The notes under the pieces are model-generated. The model saw only the letters and a program-made list of their open reading frames with translations, was not told where the DNA came from and did no database searches. From NCBI GenBank assembly GCA_003220615.1, contig QHTB01000201.1:1-40022 (forward strand): a stretch of 40,022 nt of DNA. The letters run 5' to 3'. Positions 32,715-40,022 of this stretch are shown piece after piece. Source of the DNA: Candidatus Rokuibacteriota bacterium. GTDB taxonomy: Bacteria; Methylomirabilota; Methylomirabilia; Rokubacteriales; CSP1-6. A program made the position numbers and the translations under genes. The first letter of the stretch is position 1, and every line of letters begins with the position of its first letter.

Positions 32715-33836
32715 ATGAGTCAACGGACCTGGCTCGCGATCTCGATGGCGATGGTGATCCTGCTCGGCAGCACGGCGCTCGCCCAGGAGACGATCAAGAT
32801 CGGCGTCTTCGGGCCGATGACGGGCGGCGCGGCCGGGTACGGCCAGAGCGAGCGCGAGGCCATCGATCTCGTGGTCGAGGAAGTCAACGGGAGCGGCGGT
32901 CTTCTCGGCAAGAAGATCCAGCTCTTCTACGGTGACGATGCCGGCAAGCCCGAGCAGGCGGTGAGCATCGTGAACCGCTTCATCACCGCGGACGAGGTCG
33001 TGATGGTCCTGGGTGGGATCAGCAGCCCGACCAGCATGGCCGTGTCCCAGGTCACGGGCCAGGAAAAGGTCCCCCAGATCATCGTCGCCGCCACCGCGGC
33101 CCGCATCACGAAGCAGAACAATCCGTGGATCTTCCGGTCGGCGGTGCCCGACACCAAGCTGGCCGGCGATCTCGCCGACTTCCTGAATCAGAAGTTCCCG
33201 AAGGTGAAGCGGATCGGCGCCATCTACGTCAACGACGACTTCGGGAAGGGGGGCCTCACCGCGTTCAGCGAGCGCGCCCGAACGCACGGCATCCAGGTCG
33301 TGGTGGACGAGAAGTACATCCGGGGCGACGTCGACTTCACCGCCCAGCTCACGAAGATCAAGACCGCGAACGTCGACGCGATCCTCGACTGGTCGCGCTA
33401 TCACGAGGGCGCGCTGATCGCCAAGCAGGCCAAGCAAATGGGCATCACGCTGCCGATCTTCGGCGGTGACGGCGCCGCCCACCCGAAGTACATCGAGCTC
33501 GGGCGCGACGCGGTAGAGGGCGTGTACTACGCGACGCACTTCAGCCCGGCCACCAGCAGTCAGTTGCCGGTCGCGCGCAAGCTGGTGGAAAAGATCCGCG
33601 CCCGGTACGGCAAGGACGCGGACTACATCCACGCCGAAGCGTACGATGCGGCGCTCGTCGCCGTCGACGCCATCCGGCGGGCGGGCAGCCTCAATCGCGA
33701 CAAGATCCGCGCGGCGATCGCGGCCACCGACATGGACGGCACGCGCGGCCGCATCCGTTTCGATCCCCAGGGCGATCCCACGTTCGAGACCCACATCGTG
33801 AAGATCGCCGGCGGCAAGGAGACGAACGGCCGCTAG
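32715..33836 (+). CDS. Branched-chain amino-acid-type ABC substrate-binding protein (LivK-like)
   Basis: A 373-residue periplasmic binding protein. It has a signal peptide (residues 1-23, ending STALA) followed by the family start 'IKIGVFGPMTGGAAGYGQ'. 'EVNGSGGLLGKKIQLFYGDD', 'GGISSPTSMAVSQV', 'IFRSAVPDTKLAGDL' and 'GRIRFDPQGDPTF' are hallmarks of Peripla_BP_6 proteins. Start is ATG 32715 behind AAGGAGGA. No liv permease or ATPase genes follow, so it is an orphan subunit here. The family binds amino acids, amides or aromatic acids; with a RidA-like protein upstream an amino-acid-type ligand is plausible but unproven. Confidence 0.9.
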   Translation: MSQRTWLAISMAMVILLGSTALAQETIKIGVFGPMTGGAAGYGQSEREAIDLVVEEVNGSGGLLGKKIQLFYGDDAGKPEQAVSIVNRFITADEVVMVLGGISSPTSMAVSQVTGQEKVPQIIVAATAARITKQNNPWIFRSAVPDTKLAGDLADFLNQKFPKVKRIGAIYVNDDFGKGGLTAFSERARTHGIQVVVDEKYIRGDVDFTAQLTKIKTANVDAILDWSRYHEGALIAKQAKQMGITLPIFGGDGAAHPKYIELGRDAVEGVYYATHFSPATSSQLPVARKLVEKIRARYGKDADYIHAEAYDAALVAVDAIRRAGSLNRDKIRAAIAATDMDGTRGRIRFDPQGDPTFETHIVKIAGGKETNGR

Positions 33837-33872
33837 GCGTACTCCTCTGTGCGGCTCGTGCTGGTCGTCGGC

Positions 33873-34412
33873 TCAGTCCCGCAGGACGAGCTGCGCGACT
33901 GGTACGCCGGCGTTGAACCGCTTCACGAGCTCGTCGGGGTCGTACTCGACACCGATCGGGTTCCGATCGAACGCCGGCGAGTGCATCCATGCCTGCCCTT
34001 CTTCGGCGGTCGCGAAATTGTCGATCTGAAGCTCGACCCGATTGCCGTCCGGGTCCCGGTAGTACATCGAGGTCGTGGGGCCGTGGTTGACGCAGAAGAA
34101 CGGACGGACCCCGCGGTCTCTGAGACGCACGTAATTTTCGAGGAAGTCACTCATGGACGGAAAGGTGAACGCGACGTGATGGAGGCCGGGGGGCTCCGTC
34201 GCCTTGACGTGAAGCTCGGTCTCGATATCTCGGGGCGCGAGTGGCCCGAAATCCAGGAACGCGACCCGGTGATGCTCGTCGTCGTAGGTCACGAACGACA
34301 GGTGCGGATTCTCGTAGATCACGTGGCCGCCGAGCACCGAGCAGTACCAGTCGCGCATCTCCTTCATCCGGTTGGTCTGGAACACGACGTGAGCGAGCTT
34401 GCTGGGGGGCAT
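33873..34412 (-). CDS. VOC-superfamily protein (extradiol-dioxygenase/glyoxalase-like)
   Basis: A 179-residue vicinal-oxygen-chelate protein. Probable metal ligands are His in KLAHVVFQT, His in PPGLHHVAFTF and Glu in GNRVELQIDN, with 'YYRDPDGNRVE' the usual family segment. Start is ATG 34412 behind AGGAGG (34426-34421). The neighbours are an amidohydrolase and an acyl-CoA-dehydrogenase-like flavoprotein on the same strand, a combination found in aromatic ring degradation, where such proteins cleave catechol-type rings. That role is inference. It lies 36 nt from the end of the LivK-like gene in convergent orientation, with no clear terminator between. Confidence 0.86.
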   Translation of the reverse strand: MPPSKLAHVVFQTNRMKEMRDWYCSVLGGHVIYENPHLSFVTYDDEHHRVAFLDFGPLAPRDIETELHVKATEPPGLHHVAFTFPSMSDFLENYVRLRDRGVRPFFCVNHGPTTSMYYRDPDGNRVELQIDNFATAEEGQAWMHSPAFDRNPIGVEYDPDELVKRFNAGVPVAQLVLRD

Positions 34413-34463
34413 CGTCCGATCCTCCTGTCTCTGAGGTGGCGACCGTCACCCGGTCGGTGTCCG

Positions 34464-36233
34464 CTACGCTCTCCGCACCCAGCCGTAACGCGTGTGACTC
34501 GGGACCCCGCCCATCGCCAGGTACTCCGTGCGCGTCCTCGAGATGTTGTCCGCGGCAAACCCGGGAAACTCCATCAAGGTCTTGAGTGAGGCAGGGATGA
34601 GTGACTCGAAGGTCTTCGGCACCGGGCGGTAGGCGCCGCGAGACACCGCGTCCTTCACGCCAGACAGGCCGTACAGGCGCGCGGAGTTGAGGCCGAGAAT
34701 CTTGCGCTTGGCGGCCTCGGTGAGCTCGGGATAGCCCCAGCGCTTCCGCATGTCGTCGGGAATCTGAAAGCGCCAGAGCGCCTCGATCTGCCACTGCGGC
34801 GAGCCATACCAGATCGAGTCCGACCCGAATGCGATTCGGTCCGGTCCGAGGTACTTGAGGAGCTGACCGAGGATATGGGCGCACACCGTGGGGAAGCTGA
34901 TCACCGTCGAGGCAAACGTGGTTCCGATCTCGCCATAGACGTTGGGGGACGGGGCCGCCAGTTGCGCGAACGCCGTCGTCCAGGCGATGTCCGGGACGCC
35001 GTTGCGCAGCTGACCCGAGCGGATTGCGCGCGCTGACTCGGCGTAAAAGAACCGCGGTTGGATGCACGAGTGGTAGATGATGAAGTTCAGGTGCGGCCAG
35101 TCCTTCGCCGCCTTCGGGACGTCGGAGGGATGCCCGAGCTTCGGGTCGGGCGTGGGGTCCGGCGTCAGTCCCTTGTGCACGCAGATGTTGAAGAAGCCGG
35201 GGCGCGTCTTCAGCATCTCCCTGTTCTTCGTGATGAGCTCGTAGGTCGGGTATGCGACCGCCTCGTCGTCGAGCTGCCAGCGCTGCATCTCGCTCAGTGG
35301 GTCGGAGTCGAGCTTCGCGGCCCGGTTGATGTTGTAGCCCTTCCAGGAATCGGGCCTATAGTTCTCGATCTGGAACTGCATGTAGTCGCGGTTGCCGACG
35401 CCCGGGAACAGGAGCCCGTGGCCGAGCAGCCGGGGCGAGCCGGCGATACGGTTCACGAAGTCGCGCACGGCCACGGTCTGCTCGGCGGTGAGGATGGCTC
35501 CTGCGAGTGAGTCCGAGATGGTCTTTGGCGGACGGGGCGTCGCCTCCCCAGGGAGCTGGATCGTGCCGGGGGTGACATTGCTGAGAATCGCCACCGTCAC
35601 CTGGCTGTCGAGGAACATGTTCTTGATGTAATTCCCGAGGTGGAACGCGTCGGGCCCGACCGGCGCGCCGACCAGCGCGCGGTCCCACGGGCTCCAAGCG
35701 CGACCAAGCTCATCGAGGAGCCCGTCGGGGTTGAAGGGATTCGAGGTGAAACCCGGCGTCGTGGGGCCCTGCGCGACGGCTCGCAGCGCAGCCGGCCCCG
35801 GCATGCTACTGCGCACGGCGTGTGTCTGATCGTCGAAGACGAACAGGTTCGAGGGGGCCCCGGTTGCCGCCCAAGCGGCCGATTCGAACATCTCGACAGG
35901 CTTCACGTCGAAGAACCGGCCGAATACTTCGTTCATGGCCAGAAGGGCCGCCGCCATGCCCCCCGTCCCTGCCAGGAACTGACGGCGGCTCATGCCGAGC
36001 TTCTTGGCCGCGCCGTCGGCGAGCTCGAGCGTCCGGGCCTCCACGCGCTTCTGCCCTTCCGTCTGCGGCGGAGGCATGTATTCACCGTTCGAGACGATCT
36101 GGGTCGGAATCGGCATCCCGTACGCATCGGTCTCGTCGGCAGCCGCGCACTGCGCCAGCTGCTCATCACTCAACCAGGCATCTTCCTCACGTGATCCAGG
36201 CACTCGCTGGGAGGACTTGTGATGTGGCCCCAT
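34464..36233 (-). CDS. Large amidohydrolase-family protein with internal Tat-like motif
   Basis: A 589-residue amidohydrolase-2-type protein. The C-terminal barrel includes 'HLNFIIYHSCIQPRF' and 'LGPDRIAFGSDSIWYGSP', whose Asp fits the usual metal or catalytic site. Residues 81-100 carry a twin-arginine-like motif, MSRRQFLAGTGGMAAALLAM, followed by 'NEVFGRFFDV'. If translation starts at Met81 (near 35993) this would be a standard Tat signal for periplasmic export. From ATG 36233 it sits after 80 hydrophilic residues, which are in good codon usage. GGGGGA precedes 36233. Related proteins, as I recall, keep the long N-terminus. It lies between VOC and flavoprotein genes; the substrate is unknown. 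Confidence 0.82.
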   Translation of the reverse strand: MGPHHKSSQRVPGSREEDAWLSDEQLAQCAAADETDAYGMPIPTQIVSNGEYMPPPQTEGQKRVEARTLELADGAAKKLGMSRRQFLAGTGGMAAALLAMNEVFGRFFDVKPVEMFESAAWAATGAPSNLFVFDDQTHAVRSSMPGPAALRAVAQGPTTPGFTSNPFNPDGLLDELGRAWSPWDRALVGAPVGPDAFHLGNYIKNMFLDSQVTVAILSNVTPGTIQLPGEATPRPPKTISDSLAGAILTAEQTVAVRDFVNRIAGSPRLLGHGLLFPGVGNRDYMQFQIENYRPDSWKGYNINRAAKLDSDPLSEMQRWQLDDEAVAYPTYELITKNREMLKTRPGFFNICVHKGLTPDPTPDPKLGHPSDVPKAAKDWPHLNFIIYHSCIQPRFFYAESARAIRSGQLRNGVPDIAWTTAFAQLAAPSPNVYGEIGTTFASTVISFPTVCAHILGQLLKYLGPDRIAFGSDSIWYGSPQWQIEALWRFQIPDDMRKRWGYPELTEAAKRKILGLNSARLYGLSGVKDAVSRGAYRPVPKTFESLIPASLKTLMEFPGFAADNISRTRTEYLAMGGVPSHTRYGWVRRA

Positions 36234-36269
36234 TGTCTTCCCCCTTCAGGTGAGTCGCCGGGCCCTCCG

Positions 36270-37451
36270 TCAGAACAGCGGGCTGTTCGACTCGAGGCCG
36301 AGCATCGTCCGGCCGACCGCCTCGTAGTTCACGAACTGCAGCTGGTTGTGGCGGGTGACGACTTCGGCGTCGCGCGCGTAGCGCTCGAGCGGGCTGCTGT
36401 TGAAGATCGACGTCGTCCCGGCGGTGGCGCACACCATGTGGGTGGCCTGGGCCGCGCTCTGCGCCGCGTGGGTCATGGCCATGCGCAGATCGGAGCGCTG
36501 CCGCTCGGTGACGAAGTCGCCGGCCAGCACGGTCTCCCACATCTGCTGGACGGTGTCGAACAAGAACGCGCGTCCGGACCGCAGCCGGGCCTCGGCCTCG
36601 CCGATCCTCGCCTGGACCATCGGCCGCTCGCGCAGCAGGTCGGACGACATGCGCGGGACCTTGACCTGCGCCAGCTCGACGAACTCGTCGATGGCGGCGC
36701 GCGCCACGCCCAGCCCCACGCAGCAGAAGCCGCAGCCCGCCAGATCGAAGCCGTGCATGCGGTTCATCGGTCCGGTCACGCGCGCCCGCCGATCGAGCGC
36801 CGAGAACGTGTGCTCCTCCGGCACGAACAGGTCCTCGACCTCGATGTCGTGGCTGCCCGTGCCCCGCATGCCGCTGACGTTCCAGGTGTCGATGATCTTG
36901 ACCTGCGACTTCGGATGGAAGTAGGCGATCCGCACGTCCTGGTCGCCGTTGGGCCGCAGGCGGGGCCCGTCACCGTCGAAGACCTTGCAGGCGCCGTGGA
37001 GCAGGAACGAATGCATGCACCCGCTGGCGAAGAACCAGTGGCCGGTGACGCGATAGCCGCCCGGCACCGCGACGGCACGGCCGCGCGGGTTCGCCGATCC
37101 GGCCGAGACGCCGATCGGGTCGCTGTGGAACAGCGTGCGGCGGACCTCCGGCGTGAACTGGGCGCTCTGGCGAAAACTATTGATCCCCATCGCCAGGCAC
37201 CAACCGGTCGAGCCGTCGGCCCGCGCGATCTCTTCGATCACGCCGAGTGTCGTCAGGATGTCGGCGCCAAGACCACCCTCGGCCTGGGACAGTGCGACCT
37301 TGAACAGTCCGGCGTTGGCGATCTCGAGGACGAGATCGCGCGGTAGCTGGCGGCCGGCCTCGATCTCGTCGGCGCGCTCCCGGATGCGCGGCGCGAGGGC
37401 ACGGGCAACCTCCAGCGGAGCCGGCGCTGCTCGTGCGGTGTCGGTGGTCAT
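36270..37451 (-). CDS. Acyl-CoA-dehydrogenase-fold flavoprotein (flavin-dependent hydroxylase type)
   Basis: A 393-residue protein with the acyl-CoA dehydrogenase fold: helical N-terminal 'ALAPRIRERADEIEAGRQLP', middle beta domain 'GYRVTGHWFFASGCMH' with 'WNVSGMRGTGSHDIEVEDLFVP', and helical C-terminal domain. The absence of a clear catalytic Glu and the 'GHWFFASG' segment resemble HsaA/HpaB-like reduced-flavin monooxygenases used to hydroxylate aromatic compounds. ATG 37451 is chosen. An upstream TTG at 37496 overlaps the binding-protein stop (TTGA) and would add 15 residues; neither has a strong ribosome site. It is probably co-transcribed with the binding-protein gene upstream. No reductase partner is seen. 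Confidence 0.84.
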   Translation of the reverse strand: MTTDTARAAPAPLEVARALAPRIRERADEIEAGRQLPRDLVLEIANAGLFKVALSQAEGGLGADILTTLGVIEEIARADGSTGWCLAMGINSFRQSAQFTPEVRRTLFHSDPIGVSAGSANPRGRAVAVPGGYRVTGHWFFASGCMHSFLLHGACKVFDGDGPRLRPNGDQDVRIAYFHPKSQVKIIDTWNVSGMRGTGSHDIEVEDLFVPEEHTFSALDRRARVTGPMNRMHGFDLAGCGFCCVGLGVARAAIDEFVELAQVKVPRMSSDLLRERPMVQARIGEAEARLRSGRAFLFDTVQQMWETVLAGDFVTERQRSDLRMAMTHAAQSAAQATHMVCATAGTTSIFNSSPLERYARDAEVVTRHNQLQFVNYEAVGRTMLGLESNSPLF

Positions 37452-37492
37452 GGCCTTGGCCGAGCCATCCTGCGCCAGCCGCAGGCGTGCCG

Positions 37493-39046
37493 TCAAGGCG
37501 AACGCTTCTTCAGCCGGACCTCCTCCAGGGGCGCCGACCAGGGATAGGGGTTGATCAGCATCAGCCCGGCCTCCTCCACGCGCGGCCCGATGCCGCTCGG
37601 CCAGACGTATTCGAAGATGGGCGCGAATCTCACGCGTTCATGAAGCAACTGCTGGATCTGGTACAGCATCGCTTCGCGCTTCTTCCGGTCGGTCTCGAGG
37701 CCCTGCTGCTTGTAGAGCGCGTCGATGTCGGGATAGCCGCCGTAGGCATACGTTCCCTCGGTCGGCACGATCTCCGAGATCCGCGTGGCGGCGTTGCCGT
37801 AGAGGCCGGTCCCACAGACGCACACGCCCTTCAATTTTTTCGTCGCCCACGCGGAGAAGAACGCCGCGCGCTCCATCGGCCGCGTGCGCAGCCGGATGCC
37901 CACGGCGCCGAGATAGCCCATGACGGCTTCGCCCCGGGAAAAATACGGCGGGGTCTGATGCAGCTCCCCGGCATCGAATCCGTTCGGGTAACCGGCCTCG
38001 GCCAGCAGCCGCTTCGCTCGTACCGGATCGTAGGGAATCGGCTCGATGGGCAGCGCGAACTCGAAGGCCCGCGGAACGATGCTGCCGGTCGGCTTCGAGG
38101 CCCCGAGCGTCTCCGCCTCGCTCAGCGCGTAACGATCGATGGCATAGCTGGCGGCCAGGCGTACCCGCTTGTCGGCCCACGGCGACTTCGGGTCCCACTG
38201 ATCGAAGAAGTCCATGAACGCGATGCCGATTCCCCCGGAGAAGGCGAGCTTCAGCGCGGGATCTCGCTGCAGCTCCAGGGCCTGCGGGGGATCGAGCAGA
38301 TAGGCGACGTCGACTTCTCCCCGCTTGAGCATGGCCGCTCGCGTGGTGGCCTCGGTGACGCTCTTGAACACCAGGCGCTTCACCGACGGCACCTTGCGCC
38401 AGTAGCCCTCGTACGCCTCCATGACCAGCTCGACGCCGGGCGTGTGGCTCACGAACCGGTAGGGCCCGAGACCGATCGGTTGCCGCTTGAAGCCCTCGTC
38501 GCCGACCCTTTCGACGTACTTCTTGGGCACGATCCAGCCGGCGCCGGTGGCCAGGGTGCCGTAAAACGCCATGAAGTCGGGAAACGGCTCGTGCAGCTGG
38601 AACCGCACGCGATGGGGATCGACGACGACGACCTCGCGGACCTTCTCCTTGAAGACCTTGGCGCCCTTGTAGCGGTGGAAACTGAACTTCACGTCGTCGG
38701 CGGTGAACGGGTCACCGTTGTGGAACTTCACGCCTTCGCGCAGCTTGAACTCGTAGACGCGCTGATCCGCGCTCACCGTCCACGACTCCGCCAGGCTCGG
38801 TGTCATGAGGTTGCCGGGCATGGGCTTCACGAGCGCGTCGTGGATGGCGTAGAGCACCCAGAAGGGCGTGATCTGACCGAGGACGTCTCCCGGATCGAAC
38901 CATTGCGGCGCCAGCGTCACGTAGAGCGCCCAGCGCATCTCGCCTTCCGGCTTCGGAGGCGACGGCGACCTGGGTTGGGCGGTGACGTCTCCGACAGGAC
39001 CGTACGCGAGCAGCAGGACGGCTGCGGCCACCAGGAAGCGGTTCAT
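37493..39046 (-). CDS. ABC transporter substrate-binding protein, family 5
   Basis: A complete 517-residue SBP_bac_5 periplasmic binding protein with a signal peptide (residues ~1-23, ending DVTAQ). Family features include 'SLAESWTVSADQRVYEFKL', 'REGVKFHNGDPFTADDVKFS', 'GLGPYRFVSHTPG' and 'DPVRAKRLLAEAGYPNGFD'. Length is normal. It lacks neighbouring permease and ATPase genes, unlike the partial homologue at the window start, and instead leads a minus-strand catabolic run. GGAGGCACGAGC precedes the ATG. The ligand is likely a peptide-like or glycoside-like compound but cannot be named. Confidence 0.92.
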   Translation of the reverse strand: MNRFLVAAAVLLLAYGPVGDVTAQPRSPSPPKPEGEMRWALYVTLAPQWFDPGDVLGQITPFWVLYAIHDALVKPMPGNLMTPSLAESWTVSADQRVYEFKLREGVKFHNGDPFTADDVKFSFHRYKGAKVFKEKVREVVVVDPHRVRFQLHEPFPDFMAFYGTLATGAGWIVPKKYVERVGDEGFKRQPIGLGPYRFVSHTPGVELVMEAYEGYWRKVPSVKRLVFKSVTEATTRAAMLKRGEVDVAYLLDPPQALELQRDPALKLAFSGGIGIAFMDFFDQWDPKSPWADKRVRLAASYAIDRYALSEAETLGASKPTGSIVPRAFEFALPIEPIPYDPVRAKRLLAEAGYPNGFDAGELHQTPPYFSRGEAVMGYLGAVGIRLRTRPMERAAFFSAWATKKLKGVCVCGTGLYGNAATRISEIVPTEGTYAYGGYPDIDALYKQQGLETDRKKREAMLYQIQQLLHERVRFAPIFEYVWPSGIGPRVEEAGLMLINPYPWSAPLEEVRLKKRSP

Positions 39047-39090
39047 GCTCGTGCCTCCGTGCGGGGCGACGCGGTCAGGCCGATGCGCGG

Positions 39091-39120
39091 ACGTTACGTC
39101 GTCTCTGGTGATCCCGTCAA
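39091..39120 (-). promoter_or_regulatory. Promoter candidate for the family-5 binding protein
   Basis: On the minus strand TTGACG (39120-39115), 18-bp spacer, TAACGT (39096-39091), about 45 nt before the ATG at 39046. The -35 matches five of six consensus bases; the -10 is moderate. Confidence 0.4.
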
Positions 39121-39148
39121 CGCCCGCCGCATCAGGCGGAACCCGGCA

Positions 39149-40022
39149 TCACGCGTAGCCGGGCGGCGGCACGAAGGCCTGGAACTCGCGCTCGAGCAGC
39201 TTCGAGAAGGCGAGGCACGTGAGATCGCCGTACTGCGGCCCGACGATCTGCACGCCGACCGGGAGCCGCGTCGGCGTGAACCCGCAGGGCGCGGCGGTCG
39301 ACGGCAGATACGACGCGCCGGTGTAGCCGGCCCAGAACAGGTGATCGGTGACGGGCACGCGCTTGCCGTTGACGGTCAGCATGCGCTCGTGGCGCTCGCC
39401 CTGGTGATCGTGCGGCAACGCGGCGATGCCGGCGACGGGACAGAGCAAGAGATCGTGGGTGGTGAAGAACTCGGCCCACGCCCGGCGCATGCGGTGGCGG
39501 GCCTCGTTGGCCGCGAGCCAGTCGCGATGCGACAGCACGGCGGCGCGCGTCGCCTGCGAGTAGTAGCTCTCGTCGTCGGGCGAGAGGCCGCGCGCGATGG
39601 CCAGGTTCTTGTCGAAGTCGGCGTCGCTCTGGCGATCGGACGTGCCCGAGCGCAGGAGCTTCACGTACACGCGCCACGCTTCAGCGGTGTCGATGGCGGG
39701 CCGCGCCTTCTCGTCGACCTTCACCTTCTGCCCGCGCAGGAAGTCGCCGAGCGCGACGAGACGATCCTGCACGTCGCGGTCGACGGGAAAGCCCGGCGCG
39801 TCGAGCATGAGCGCCACCTCGAAGTCGCGCAGACGCTTCTGCTTCGGCGGCGTGAGCCGAAGCTGCCATCCCACCGCCTCGATGGCGTCGGGACCGGCCA
39901 TGGCCGAGAGCGCCAGGGCGAGGTCGTCGGTGCTGCGCGCCAGCGGCCCCACCACGTCGATGTCCACCGGTGCTCCCTGCCACGGCAAGGCCTGGCCGCC
40001 GCGCGGCACGATGCCCCACGTG
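39149..40022 (-). CDS. Amidase, C-terminal part (cut by window end)
   Basis: About 290 residues of an amidase-signature enzyme continuing beyond the window. The first visible residues TWGIVPRGGQALPWQG, then 'DIDVVGPLARSTDDLALAL', lie just after the signature region. The C-terminal 'TPTRLPVGVQIVGPQYGDL' is the standard end of these enzymes. The catalytic Ser/Lys residues would be upstream, outside the window. The GTG at 40009 is an internal valine codon, not a start. It differs clearly in sequence from the amidase at 2872. It ends about 100 nt before the binding-protein promoter region, so it is probably a separate transcript reading toward that gene. Confidence 0.9.
   Translation of the reverse strand, partial: TWGIVPRGGQALPWQGAPVDIDVVGPLARSTDDLALALSAMAGPDAIEAVGWQLRLTPPKQKRLRDFEVALMLDAPGFPVDRDVQDRLVALGDFLRGQKVKVDEKARPAIDTAEAWRVYVKLLRSGTSDRQSDADFDKNLAIARGLSPDDESYYSQATRAAVLSHRDWLAANEARHRMRRAWAEFFTTHDLLLCPVAGIAALPHDHQGERHERMLTVNGKRVPVTDHLFWAGYTGASYLPSTAAPCGFTPTRLPVGVQIVGPQYGDLTCLAFSKLLEREFQAFVPPPGYA

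Noticed and set aside
39124..39139. CCGCC / GGCGG hairpin near the end of the amidase as a terminator
   Set aside because: Only 5 bp with no U-run on either strand; common by chance in GC-rich DNA.
40007..40009. GTG at 40009 as start of the last amidase
   Set aside because: The reading frame continues upstream to the window edge with family-like residues, so it is an internal codon.

Overview
The window is GC-rich (roughly two thirds G+C by eye), densely packed bacterial chromosome with short intergenic gaps, many 1-8 nt start/stop overlaps, and no rRNA, tRNA, CRISPR, insertion sequence or phage gene that I can see. The gene mix (peptide-type and branched-chain-type ABC substrate-binding proteins, a TAXI protein, amidases, amidohydrolases, fumarylacetoacetase-like and muconate-lactonizing-like enzymes, a large hybrid kinase) suggests a free-living heterotroph from soil or sediment. 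An uncultured lineage such as Methylomirabilota/Rokubacteria or a Betaproteobacterium-like organism would fit, but that is inference; no marker gene fixes the phylum. The sequence may be a metagenome assembly.

Layout. 1-4278 (+): end of a family-5 substrate-binding protein, two Dpp-type permeases and an amidase, reading like one operon. 4208-5581 (-): TAXI-type solute-binding membrane protein. 5695-8893 (+): FAH-family hydrolase, a lipoprotein combining a haem-c motif with a copper-monooxygenase-like region, and a zinc alcohol dehydrogenase, nearly overlapping. 8989-11596 (-): a redox operon of a DedA-rhodanese fusion followed by a response-regulator/thioredoxin-reductase fusion. 11694-14626 (+): pyruvate dehydrogenase E1 alpha, a 20-residue lysine-rich peptide and an Uup-type ABC-F ATPase. 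14578-16610 (-): amidohydrolase, FmdB-like zinc ribbon and an unknown protein. 16702-30207 (+): a long co-directional run: MenC-like enolase-superfamily enzyme, thioredoxin-like protein, peroxiredoxin, alpha/beta hydrolase, quinone-oxidoreductase-like dehydrogenase, a duplicated/chimeric E1 beta region, intact E1 beta, CheR, hybrid histidine kinase, receiver-cyclase and E2, closed by a good terminator at 30218. 30223-31299 (-): DNA polymerase IV. 31417-33836 (+): a three-domain RidA protein and a LivK-like binding protein. 33873-40022 (-): VOC protein, large amidohydrolase, acyl-CoA-dehydrogenase-like flavoprotein, family-5 binding protein and the end of an amidase, a catabolic set.

The most notable points are as follows. 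(1) The DedA-rhodanese gene carries an in-frame UGA at the second cysteine of its CxC active-site motif. The rhodanese frame continues beyond it to a stop that overlaps the next gene's start, and a SECIS-like hairpin follows the UGA, so it may be an undescribed selenoprotein (or a nonsense variant). (2) An 803-bp direct tandem duplication creates an in-frame chimera of E1 beta and a dehydrogenase tail. (3) A tiny poly-lysine ORF sits immediately before an ABC-F gene, possibly a stalling leader peptide. (4) The motif TTGACT-N17-CAGCCT recurs upstream of three separate genes. (5) Three RidA domains are fused in one chain. (6) A CheR/hybrid-kinase/cyclase cassette lies between the E1 beta and E2 genes of a pyruvate-dehydrogenase-type complex.
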